Assembly (NCBI RefSeq): GCF_022965805.1
Contig: NC_133103.1
Location: forward strand, 47,995,693 to 48,059,692
Length of the DNA: 64,000 nt
Reading direction: 5' to 3'
From: Primulina eburnea
Taxonomy: Eukaryota > Streptophyta > Magnoliopsida > Lamiales > Gesneriaceae
Shown in pieces: positions 1 through 12,700 of the stretch. A program made the translations under genes and the position numbers. Every line of letters begins with the position of its first letter. Within the stretch, counting starts at the first letter, position 1. Below the pieces are notes generated by a model that was not told where the DNA came from, ran no database searches, and saw nothing but the letters and a program-made list of their open reading frames with translations.

Positions 1-35
1 GGTTAAATAAGAGATTAGAAATAATTAATCAATAC

Positions 36-835
36 CTCAAAAGCTGGGGAACTTGGGTGACAAAATTGAGAATATTCTGCCTGATAACGTCCTTGTCATC
101 CGGCAAAATTTTTGACTGTTCACCTATCACCACAGAACATGGGTCCAAGTAGGTTTTAATCAGAATCACCACAGAATGTTTATAGATCCTATGCTTATAA
201 ATATTGAGAACATGGTCCTGCTAGTTCTAGGATTCACAAAGGGAAGAACGCATTTATGAGTACGACAACTAGGAAACAAAAAACGTGTATCTGATATATA
301 CTTCCAAAGGTAAAATAAAACGTTCAAGTACTTCTATTGAGACAAAAAAAATTACCAGGATCATGAGGCGCCCAGTTCTTGGCCACGAAATTCTTGAAAT
401 GAATGCTGGCCACCTGTCTGACAGCCATGTCGCAATTCCCGTCTATTATGATCTGCAACACCCTCACTAAATGCTGAGGCGCATACTGAAACTGCAAAAC
501 AATCGATCGACATCACAATTACTGCTCAAAATCTTTCCTCCGCATCTTTAAACTTTGACACGTGTAATCAGAATAAATAAAGGATACACGCAAACAACTT
601 TCACTGCAAAACTACACCAAATCCAATCATGAACTCCATAAAGTTCGTCTCATTATAGATTCATCTCATTATCCACAAGCTTCTCACGGGGCACAGAAAC
701 AAACATAGCAAAAAATCTTCGGCAAAAAAACTATTCGGTGTTCACCTGATTGAGACTTTCTTCCGCAGCCTTGCGTTCAATCGGATAGGGGCTCAACGCA
801 CCTTGAAAGATCACACACAAGCTCTGAAGATCCAT
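36..835 (-). CDS. SAD2: Importin-beta family nuclear transport receptor (SAD2 / importin-7/8-like), 5' part only
   Basis: Three coding exons are visible: 746-835 (30 codons, begins [20 protein letters not shown]), 356-491 and 36-123, joined across GT-AG introns at 492-745 and 124-355 with phases that agree. The conceptual protein contains [17 protein letters not shown] and later [18 protein letters not shown], which fit the importin-beta N-terminal (IBN_N) domain of Arabidopsis SAD2 and animal importin-7/8. Proteins of this family carry cargo through nuclear pores in a Ran-GTP dependent way; in Arabidopsis SAD2 influences ABA and stress responses. The start codon was chosen because it gives the family's conserved N-terminus and no other in-frame ATG precedes it in the exon. 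About 105 of roughly 1,000 residues are present; the rest lies beyond the left edge. The fit is to the SAD2 group, but a close paralogue cannot be excluded. Confidence 0.88.
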
Positions 836-1100
836 CGCACGTATTCTTTTTCAGCTCCCGATATGTATATACTCACACAAATACGACACAAAGTGGGGGA
901 TCTAACACAATTAAATTAACTCCAAACCCTAGAAGAGGAGAATTTCCGAGGAATTGATTCTCTTTCTAGGGTTTAGAGAGAGGAATTGGAGGAAGAAGTG
1001 GCGGAGGGAGAGAGCCTGTGCTGTGCTACTATAAATAATTAGGGTTTAGAGAGGGGTTGTTTAACCAACACTATATATGCCAACCAAATATTACCCAATT
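836..1100 (-). promoter_or_regulatory. Probable 5' UTR and core promoter of the SAD2-like gene
   Basis: Upstream of the start codon on the minus strand lies a pyrimidine-rich stretch (purine-rich on the plus strand, 960-1015), typical of plant 5' leaders. Telo-box-like AAACCCTA motifs occur near 923-932, 965-974 and 1039-1047. A TATATAG stretch at about 1071-1077 could be the TATA box. Telo-boxes are common in promoters of growth-related housekeeping genes. The transcription start itself is not visible. Confidence 0.5.
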
Positions 1101-1246
1101 TATTATATATTTAATCGTTTTAAATAGTAATTCATATTTTTAAATATTAATTCATATATTATTTTATAAAAAAATTAATTCGTTTCGAATATTAAATAAA
1201 TAGATTATATCATTTTTGTCTTACCAATAAATATTATAATGAATTA

Positions 1247-1394
1247 TAAGAAAATAATCAAAGTAAATTTAACAATAAAACACTTAAAAATATTAATTAA
1301 AACAAAAATTTGTGTGAGACATGAGAAATAATCCAAGTAAATTAATAAGTAAGACACTTAAAAATATTAATTAAGACAAAAACTTGTGTGAGAC
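1247..1394. repeat. Two-copy tandem duplication, 74-bp unit
   Basis: The segment 1247-1320 is repeated with a few changes at 1321-1394; both copies end in TTGTGTGAGAC. The second copy runs directly into the MITE-like repeat that follows, so the duplication includes the first bases of that element. Confidence 0.6.
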
Positions 1395-1534
1395 GGTCTC
1401 ACGGATCGTATCTGTGAGACGAATTTCTTATTTGGATCATCCATGAAAAAGTATTACTTTTTATGTTAAGAATTGGGTAGGGTTGACTCGTCTCACAGAT
1501 TAAGATCCGTGAGACGGCCTCACATTAGACTCAC
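1381..1534. mobile_element. MITE-like short palindromic repeat, copy 1
   Basis: Begins with the palindrome GTGAGACGGTCTCAC and ends with its inverted counterpart (ATCCGTGAGACGGCCTCAC), enclosing a conserved core (TTATTTGGATCATCCATGA, then AAAGTATTACTTTTTATG). The same arrangement recurs at 1851, 5208, 5549 and, decayed, at 58026. It is non-coding and looks like a non-autonomous interspersed element. Confidence 0.75.
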
Positions 1535-1850
1535 TAATTAATTAATATGTTGATACATCCTCTATTTTTTTCAAAAACAAAGCACATTTGACCTTTGTAT
1601 TAAAATCTAAAATATATTTATCTTGTTTACAATAGGTTTTACATTGTATTTTTAAAACATACAGTTTTATTGTTTTAAATATGCATTATTTTATATGCGA
1701 AGTTTTTTTGTTTTTATTTTTACAACTGGTGTCAATATAATTTTTTCACTTGCAGTGTCCCTCGTCAATCATTATAGTGATAATTATATGGCTTACTATC
1801 AAGGATATTTGATGGTTTTTTGCTTATATGAGTTGTATTCTGATTTGACA

Positions 1851-2027
1851 AAAACTTGTGTGAGACGGTCTCACGGGTCGTATTTGTGAGACGGATCTCT
1901 TATTTGGGTCATCCATGAAAAAATATTACTTTTTATGCTAATAGTATTACTTTTTATTGTGAATATCAATAAAATTGACTCGTCTCACATAGTAAGATCC
2001 GTGAGACGGTCTCATATGAGACTCACT
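1851..2027. mobile_element. MITE-like short palindromic repeat, copy 2
   Basis: Same family as the copy at 1381: ACTTGTGTGAGACGGTCTCA at the left, the TTATTTGGGTCATCCATGA core, and ATCCGTGAGACGGTCTCAT at the right. Non-coding. Confidence 0.75.
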
Positions 2028-2158
2028 CTTCTGATTTATATTGTGATTTTAATACACATGTTTCAAATGTGCATGCTTTATTTTGAACATTAAGTTTTTA
2101 TAAGGCTAATGCATTTTTCTCCACTCAAAGGAATCTCAATCATTTATATGTTTGATTG

Positions 2159-2161
<3 letters not shown>

Positions 2162-2222
<61 letters not shown>
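2162..2222. repeat. (AT)n microsatellite
   Basis: About 60 bp of uninterrupted AT dinucleotides. The flanks (2030-2160 and 2223-2960) are AT-rich with no ORF or recognisable element. Confidence 0.95.
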
Positions 2223-2224
<2 letters not shown>

Positions 2225-2957
2225 TTTTATAATATTTTTATTTCATGAGCTATATGATTTTGTAAAAAATCAAAGGTTTATGTAAAGATAAATAAATATT
2301 TTAGTAATATTGAAATGTGGATGAGATATGATTTTTATAGATGAACAAATTTACTAAAATTGTTCTTTTTAAAATATTGTGTTAAAAAAACAGATAACTT
2401 TTTAATCTGAGGGTATTTTTGGTACTTGAAAATTAGAGCATAACGTTAAAATTAATTATTTTACACCTCAATCTTAATAATATATTAACAGATAAAGATT
2501 TCACTTGCTATATTGCTTATATTTCTTGACTTCTCTCAAGATTTTTAACAAAATTTCAATTAGTATTTTTTTTATTTGTTCTTGCCCCTTAAAAGCTAGA
2601 TAAACTGATAAAAATTGTCGAAAGTAATTTTCTCGTATTCTATATATATAGATAAAAATGTAATAATTTCACTTATTCGTAATCGTTCATTAATCAGCTT
2701 ATTATTGATCACTTGTCCGAAATCGAAATCTAAATTAAAACTTCTATAATTGGAATTATCAGTCTTCTATAATAGTTAGATGAAAATTCAATTTATCTTA
2801 TAATAATATGAGTTATTAAAATATTTTATAAATATGATATTAAAATATAATAATATGATCATTTCATCGGGTTGACGAGAGGGGTATAGTTTTACTTTCA
2901 ATTTATCTAGTTGGGCTTTTCTTTTTGGATGCCATGTTTGATTTTTCTTGATCGGAC

Positions 2958-4243
<1,286 letters not shown>

Positions 4244-4844
4244 AGAATGGCAACGGCCAAACGTGGAACCCTTATCGCCAAGGAAAATAGGACTTGTCCC
4301 GTCGTTTTTTTAGACTCGGCCGGTCTTGCCTCAAAATCCGACGAGTCCAACCTGAAACCGATACATTTAATTTTAAAAAATTTAAATAAATCTGAGATTT
4401 TCCAGGATCTGCCACTGGATCCCATTGATTCTTCCCTGAAACCCATATGACGGGGTTTAACCTGCTGTAATATTTTGATAATTTTTTTTAGAGTTTGGTT
4501 ATTACTTAATGTTGTCTTAAAATGGGTCGATTTTTTCGGTATTGTTAATTGGCAAGTAAAAAAATTGTATAATTTTATTTAATTTGTTATTAAACAATCA
4601 TTTATATCTTTTCCATTGGTGTAAAATGAATCAATCGCTGTTATTTAAAAATTTTCATGAATCAAATCATTATACTCAAATAAAATTTACTGATCCAAAC
4701 ATAATATAAATATTTAATAAATAGATAAACTATTTATATAAAAATCATAGATTATTCAAAGATTACAAATATAATTATTAGGTTGTACAATTACTATTTT
4801 AAAAAGTCACATCCATAACAAAGAAAATTACAAATATTTAATTG

Positions 4845-4894
<50 letters not shown>

Positions 4895-5061
4895 TAATTT
4901 GTCGAATGTTTTAAAAAACTATCTAAAAAAATCAAATGCACGACATGTAACACGTGCATTGTATAATTTTTAGCGGGTCCAATCGGATTAGGTCTGTTTA
5001 GTTTTGACACGGGTTTCAAGTTTGTCCAAACATGTTCGAGCCATGCCACATTGTCATTCCT
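4244..5061. mobile_element. Candidate decayed non-autonomous DNA transposon
   Basis: The left end reads AGAATGGCAACGG and the right end, read inverted, AGGAATGACAATGTGG: an imperfect terminal inverted repeat. Interior phrases such as GCGGGTCCAATCGG resemble GC-rich ends of hAT-like relics common between plant genes. No target duplication could be matched and no transposase is present, so the call is tentative. The short overlapping ORFs on both strands here are not believable genes. Confidence 0.3.
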
Positions 5062-5207
5062 AATTATAACATCAGTTGTGATATATTTTTAAATGATAAT
5101 TTATTTTTGACACATTTGAAATCAAAGTGTAAAATTATTTCTCATTAATGAGTTCTATATTTCCAAACGAAGTGTGATTGATGCTGTGGATTTGGGGGAT
5201 GTCAAAA

Positions 5208-5381
5208 ATTTGTGTGAGACGGTCTCACGGGTCGAATTTGTGAGATATATATCTTATTTGGGTCATCCGTGAAAAAGTATGATTTTTTATGCTAATAGTA
5301 CTACTTTTTATTGTGATATGAGCAGAGTTGACCCGTCTCACAAATTATTATCCGTGAGACGGTCTCACATGAGACACACTC
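5208..5381. mobile_element. MITE-like short palindromic repeat, copy 3
   Basis: TGTGTGAGACGGTCTCACGG at the left and ATCCGTGAGACGGTCTCACA at the right enclose the family core. Same family as 1381 and 1851. Confidence 0.75.
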
Positions 5382-5548
5382 ATCTTTTGATAAAGCCTAT
5401 ATGTTAATTTACATAAATGTTTTATTAAACAAGCTATTTAAAAACAGTAGTAAATAATTACTTAAAATCTGATAATATTATTTATAAATGTGCAATTGGA
5501 TCCTGAATTAATATTCTCAACATTTACCAAACATTAAAATGATAGTAA

Positions 5549-5726
5549 AAACTTGTGTTAGACGGTCTCACGGATCGTATCTGTGAGACGGATCTCTTAT
5601 TTGGGTCATTCATGCAAAAGTATTACTTTTTATGCTAAAAATTTTACTTTTTATTGTGAATATGGATAACGTTGACCCGTCTCACAGATTATGATCCGTG
5701 AGACGGTCTCACATGAGACCTACTCT
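5549..5726. mobile_element. MITE-like short palindromic repeat, copy 4
   Basis: Well-conserved copy with the GACGGTCTCACGGATCGTAT start, the GGTCATTCATGCAAAAG core and ATCCGTGAGACGGTCTCACA end. It lies 430 bp beyond the KU70 stop codon. The remainder to 6159 is AT-rich and shows no gene. Confidence 0.75.
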
Positions 5727-6159
5727 AAAATGATATTCCCATTCCAATTCTAAATCCCATATTTATTAACCAAACACAGGATTTTCTATTTTAAAAAAAT
5801 ATAAACATTTTAATTATTTCAATATCTGGAAAAATATACACATTGGGAAAATAATATAATCAAGAGGAAAAAAGAAAAACATCAACTAAATAAAGGAGAA
5901 TATAATTTGATATGCAAGGTATTTTATATTAATTCGTATATAGAACTAGCATCGAGATTATTTTGGTTTTTTTTTTTTTTTTTGGAACTATTATTTTGGA
6001 TATATTTTAAATAAATTTATATGATGGTAAAAGCTCAATTGTCATAATACTACCTTTAAGATCTATTTTTCACAGGATTCTTGAGGAGCACGAGTTTGCT
6101 ATATTGCTATATTATGATATTTGGAGTCTCCGACATAACCTACCACGCCAAAAATCTTA

Positions 6160-9100
6160 TCAAATCCGTCCCAAAAACGAGTCGAGCTCGAAAAAAAAGT
6201 ATGATGATAATTTACATAATTCATTTATACCCATATGGGTTAAGATTCTGCTAATGAGAGCTTCTTTTTTCCCAGTAACAGGAAGGTTGCTCACATTCAG
6301 GTAGTACTTCAGCTCTGTAACAGTCAGCTCCTTCAACTGCCAAACATGGTAAGCAAAACAAACAGAGGATTGTTACAGATGCATGAAAATGACTACTATA
6401 TAGATTTTCTGTTGCATGCATGGAGTATACATATGAGTAAATCATCTAAAACAGTATATATAAATAAAAATGTTGAATTCACAATCCCAGTTATGTTCCA
6501 GAACTAGTTTTATAGCTAATTAATGATGAATAAAGAACAGAGAAGAGCAGTGATCTGCGTCGCCACATGCCTAACCTTTTCCGAATGCTTTAAAAAACAA
6601 TTTCAAGGTGGTGTTCAAATGGCAGTGCAAATGATACCGATTTCACAAAATGTTCCAACATTTCATTATCTACAAAGGTTCGGGATCAACAAGAGAGCAT
6701 AATGAGAGAAACTTTGAGTCAATTTACTGACTTCTCTCCAGGTCAAGTGCACAAACATACATCCTGTTATGCTCTGGTTTAAATTTACTCGATCCCCACA
6801 TGCGGCATATTCTTCGAATTGAAATTCTCATTTGCTATGTTATGTCAACGGTAATAGATTTGCAGGATATCATCAAGTCTAGTGATCTAACTTGCATCAA
6901 CTCTCAAGAGTTCATGAAGCATCTCATCATGACAATATATAATCTTTTGGCTAGGGGAATATAACATATAAGGAAAGGTCAGTCCCACCTTTCCATTGTC
7001 TGCAAGGTCGGTCCAGTTATAGTTAGCATACTCTTTTGTTGCGTTTTCAGCAATTGCTTTCCTTTTTTTGGATGCTTCGCTTGTTTTTCCAGTAGTCACG
7101 TCATTCTCTTCATAATTTTGTCCGAAGACTGAGAGCTTGAATTCTTCTATTGCTTTCACTATACCCGGTCTTCCCCAAAAAAGAAAACTCAAAAGGTTTA
7201 GATGAAAGAGAACACAGATTTCACTTCCGAGCGAGTTATTATTATTTTCTTAATTCTTTCTTCTGAAGAAATTATTTTTTTTATTCAAATTCAATCAAAC
7301 AGATTGGAAAAAGTATATACAAAGGATTCCATTCACGTCAATTGTTACCTGGCCATGCCTTCTTCATCTGGGAGAGTTTCATCTCTCACGTCAGGCATAT
7401 CATCTTCATCCAATGCTAGAGCCTGTAACACTGCATAGTGTCTCTGCAAGGCTGCAAGATGAATTGTGATAATACTGGCACACTAAAGACAACTGCTTCA
7501 AACCAGTGGATTGCAATTTATTCCACAATGGCAAAAGTGTAAAACTTATCACAGGACTTCAAGATTTCAATTCTAAAAAAGTATATATATGCTCATAAAT
7601 TGGCCAATGTATTTTCACTAATGATTGCATTATTTTTGTGACAATTATTTTTACAGTGAAGACAAATATCCTGGTACATCTCAAATACTTAATTCAGTCG
7701 TTTATGGATCCAAACCTATAAACAAAATCCCAGGCCAAACAACAGAGTTCTTGCGATTGTGAGAATGACCTTCAGAGGATGGAACTTACCTGGGTTAGCA
7801 AACTGGCAAACTGAAAATTGTTTCAAGTCTACACGCTTCACCAATGAAGAGGCACTCTTTATTTGGTCATCAGTTGCTCGAGCAGCAATGGGATTTGCTT
7901 CAGTGTGAAGCTGCAACCAACCACATAGCATTAGCACTAAAAGCTGGCTTCCATCAAGAAACTCAATAATGTCACAGAAATACTTTTACCTCTTCAATGG
8001 GTCTTATATCATCAGAATATGGAAGATATATCATATGCATTCCAGGAGGCTCAACCTGACCACTGCCACTCCTAATCTCTTCCTGCAGTTCAAGAATACA
8101 TGCAATTGTATATTCAAGCTATGCATTTTAAGAAATATCAAATAAAAGAATAAAGGTACACAAAGCTGTTGGAATTTTTTCCCGGGCAGAAGTAGACATC
8201 AAGATTATAAAGATAAGAGGATAGAAGATTATATCCTTCATTAGTACAATAATAAGCAAGTAATCTGGGTTTCAGCAAATGAAAAGTCATACATAGCTAA
8301 AAGAGTGGTATCACATGAAGTTATTAATCGGGTTCTAACTTTATAAAGCTGACCGACCATCTTAAATTATTACAATTAAATTTCACCGAATAACATAAAA
8401 TAACAACTTACTTGAGCGACTAAAGCCACCAACTGAGGATGAGAGGGGTTTCCATAAAATGCAACTGCAAAACTGCAACTCAAAATGATTAACTAATGAA
8501 AACGAAAGGAACATGTGAAAAAGATGTCCACATAATTCCTTGACCATACTGCTCTCAAAAGTTGGTTCTTCCATACCATACTTCACAATTTCTTTTGATG
8601 TCTCGCAAAATTTTGTTTCTCAATGTTTCATCCACTAACTCATATCATGTCACATTATCTATCAGTACTAAAACTCGAGTTATGATGTGAAACCTTTGGC
8701 AGTGCAACACAACAACAACAATAACAACATAGGAATTAAGGAAAAGTGATATTGTCCTGTAGTGATTGCATATTAAAGGGAAACATCTGTAAATATGTCT
8801 ATTCCATTTTTGATGGGTGATCTTCATAAGGAATATAAGCAAGACGGAAACCCATACCTCATACCTTTCAGAAGCCAAAACTACTTTTGATTCATTAATG
8901 AGAAAAAAAACAAGTTTCTTTCCGTTCATCAAAACAAATTTCCGGGAAGAAATTGTTACTCCGTAAATGAAAACACAAAAATATAATGCATCAAAGTGCA
9001 GTTGAAGGTAAAATTCACCGCTTCAGTTTCAACATGGATCTGTAAATAGCGATGAAAATACACGTACTTCCAATCACTTCCTGCACCAAAACAGAAACAT

Positions 9101-9662
9101 TTAGCACATAACCTATATTCAAATTAGCGGCAACAAGTGTTGAACAAATAATATAGTGTTAAACGAATAAGAAAAAATCAATAGGCTGTAGAACACCAAA
9201 TAAGACCAGCCAAAGTCACTCACAAATGAAATTCCAGATTTTGAGCTTGAATAGTTGAACTGAGCTCAACATGTCTAGAGAAAGGTTGGAGACAGGTACA
9301 TGCATGTCGATATTTTAGGTTTTCCAAAGTTTTAATTTATTTGATCACTCAATTTATTCTGAAGGAACACAGCTTGCTTCAATTATCAAGTTTAAGCAAA
9401 GGTTTGAATTTTGTGTCCTAAGACAAGCTTGGCTTCGCTTAAAAAATTAAAAATAAGTTCTCGCCAAGAGAATATAAATACCACCAACATTTCCTGCAGA
9501 TGAGCTTGAATAAGTTTGAAGTCACCAAAGCAGCAGATGAAAGACTCGATTCAGATCCCAATGATTGTATTCAAAGATAGCTTACATAAATAACTTTGTG
9601 GATTTGTGATAAAAGAAGTTATAGATTTGTGGAGCTCGAAGTCTTGATGTCCAGTGGGAATG

Positions 9663-9744
<82 letters not shown>

Positions 9745-12700
9745 GGCTCACCATCTATGGTTTTTAAAAGTCACAATGAAGGAAGTGATCATTAATATAG
9801 AAAAAAAGAACTTCTAAATGAACCACATACTTAAAAATGGTTGATTGCCATGTTCATAGTAACAAAGATAAAAGGACAGAGCTCAAAAAAAGAAAGGAAA
9901 ATAGAAGTACTGAAAAAAGTAAACCATTCTGACCACAATTGCCATAAAGTGCCATTAGTTTGAGGCTTCCAACAACTTGTCTGCTCAAGATGTTGGTAAC
10001 AATGACCACAACCATAGCTGTTAGCTGCATGTATTGGCAGAGCTTTTAAGTTGGAATTGGACATGATTTACCAGGAAGTTCTCATGCTTACCAGAAGCTT
10101 GAGTATCTCGCTAAAGATGTGCAATAGTTTGAACAGGTGCTACATTAAATAGTTCTAGTCACCAGACCAAATTAAAAAACCACAGTGCTCTGCTCGGCTT
10201 TTTTTACAATTCTTCACTCTAGGCACATAATATTAAGATGTGATGTAGTTGTGCTAACAAAAGTCAAAAAGTTAAATCATAGTGTCTGTTTATTTAAAGC
10301 ACAATGTTTATTACTCGTAAAAAAGGAGAGAAACAACTTCAAAACAAATTTCACAGCACAAGTTAGAGTACCATGTGCATGTGCATCAAAACAATAAAAC
10401 CGTAATAGGCATCATAACAAAGGAATGGAAATCGGTAACCTCATCGCTTGGGAAAACGAAGGTCGATGGCCGCAAGTTGTGATAATCTTTTAAGCAACTC
10501 AAAGGTTTGAACCCAAGAAGACGAAGATGTCCAGTTGAAACCCTCTTAATTTCAGAAAGTTCACTGGCCGAGAACATGATATTCTCACTGGAAAAACCAA
10601 CATCAATAAAAACCTCGGAAATGGTATTAGAGCGAACATCAAATGCTTGTTTAAAACAAAGCAAACATCTGGGACCAAGGCAACATGAGAACATTTCTAA
10701 TTTTAGTGCACTGCTGACAAACAATAGCTTATAAATAAAAAAAAATACACCCAAATTGTTTGTAGTAGTGTTGGTATTCTCACAAAATACTTGCAACAAA
10801 ATATTCATGCTCTTAATTAATAATCATCTCTTGAAGCAACAAATAAAAAATATACACACACTCACACAAGTCACAGCTTTACGCCGACAGACATAAAACA
10901 GATGGAAAGATCAAACTTGACCTCACACTGAGAGTCCAACAAGTGATGCCGGTACTCATAAACAACCACATAGAAACCAAACTGCCAAGTGGTATATCAA
11001 ATTTGACTCATCCATCATCAAAGAAAATAGAGAACCAGGAATCGTTGAAGGTATATTTTCAAGGCCTAGTAAAGTTATCAACTAATGGCTCACACTATAG
11101 AGTTTCCTCACTTCTTATAACTCTGAAACAATTTTGGTGGCTCCTGCAGCAGAGTACCAGTGTCTGAACAGATGAAAGATCTTTCTGTCTACAAATGTCA
11201 ATGACGAACTGATATTAGAATCGCAAGCTTCAGAATCAACCATAATTAATACAATTATTTCAAGTTGAAAAGAACAGGAACTCCTAAACTTGTACAAGAG
11301 GGGTCTTAAATTCATAGACAACAAATCTAGTCAATTATCCAAAGAATTAGCACCTGTAGAGGAAGGTTAGTGACTGAGTCAAGCCAAGTGATAGTCCCTG
11401 CAACCAATACGAGAGAGAATTAAGTGGTAATTAACCTAGATATGATGATAAAATTTCATACAACCAACAGGAATACAAACCTGGATTGGTTGGACGAACT
11501 AAAGCATAGGTATTCAGCTCAATGCACACATCACTGGCGATGATGAAGTTTATTCTTCGAACTCTGCGCTTTCGGAACATGCGCTTTCTGAGCTGGTCTT
11601 TCATGTCTTCAAATCTGTCATATTTAGCTAAAAATAATAAATTGCAAGCTTATTGTATTCGTCCCTCAAAGGTAAACATCCAACTTCTTGACAACAAATT
11701 TCTAGTGAAGCCTGTTCCACATTTCCACATGTCATGTATATGATCCAGTGGTAACATAAAACACGGTATTAAGATTCTAGAAACAACAAAGCTACTCCCT
11801 TTGGTTTGTCTCTGGTACGAGGTAAACACAGCAATGATGCAGCTGATTTAAGAGTCCTATCTCAACTTCATGTCCTTCCATACACCAACATGATCCCTAG
11901 CACATCCACCCTATCCAAATTCATAAAATCTCCAGATGCTAAAGAATACAGAACTGAACCAGTTCAGATGGGTTTCCATTTATTTTGCATAATTTTATCC
12001 ATAGACATTTGTTCCTGTGTTTTGAAGGCTTTGTTTGCTTCAGAAGATGATAGAGTCTTTTTATTTTTCAATTAAGAAACTATACCAAGCATTGCACACC
12101 CAAGCACCCTCGTTCATTTACTTTTTAATTCACACAATAAATGAGAAATATCATTTTGGACATAAATGATAAAATTAAGCAAGGACTTCTTCACTTCTCC
12201 GTTATAACAATTAGTTAGCCAAATTTTGGTCTTACGTGAACAAGTTTTGGTCCGTAGATGGGCAATATTCTAAATTGTTGAATCAGGGAAGGATAAATAT
12301 TTTTCAAAATGGATGAAGCTACATTTTTTGTGTAAAAGAGCACTCACTTTTCCTACTTCTCTTGTTCATTCAACTACCATCTAAAGTCATTTTCTAATGC
12401 TAGCTCAAAAACAATGCATCAGATAAACCAAAAGTGTTCAAGAAACTGACAAACTTCTGTTAATACCATTTTAACATTACTATAGGGTAAAATAGATAGC
12501 TTGTATGAAAGTGTTAACTTGACCAAATCCAGAAACAGAAGAAAAAAATCAAATACTCGACAAAAAATTTGTGACAAAAGCAAAATCTGTCATGATAAAT
12601 TTTTGGTCTTCGAGGAAATATCAAATAGACACGAAAACAGCCAAAAAACACCGACAAATTCACACCTCTCTCCTGCGGATGCCTTAAACTGAGCCAGCTC

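Noticed and set aside
9551..9754. 67-codon Leu-Ser repeat ORF on the minus strand
   Set aside because: Product of the (GA)n microsatellite within a KU70 intron.
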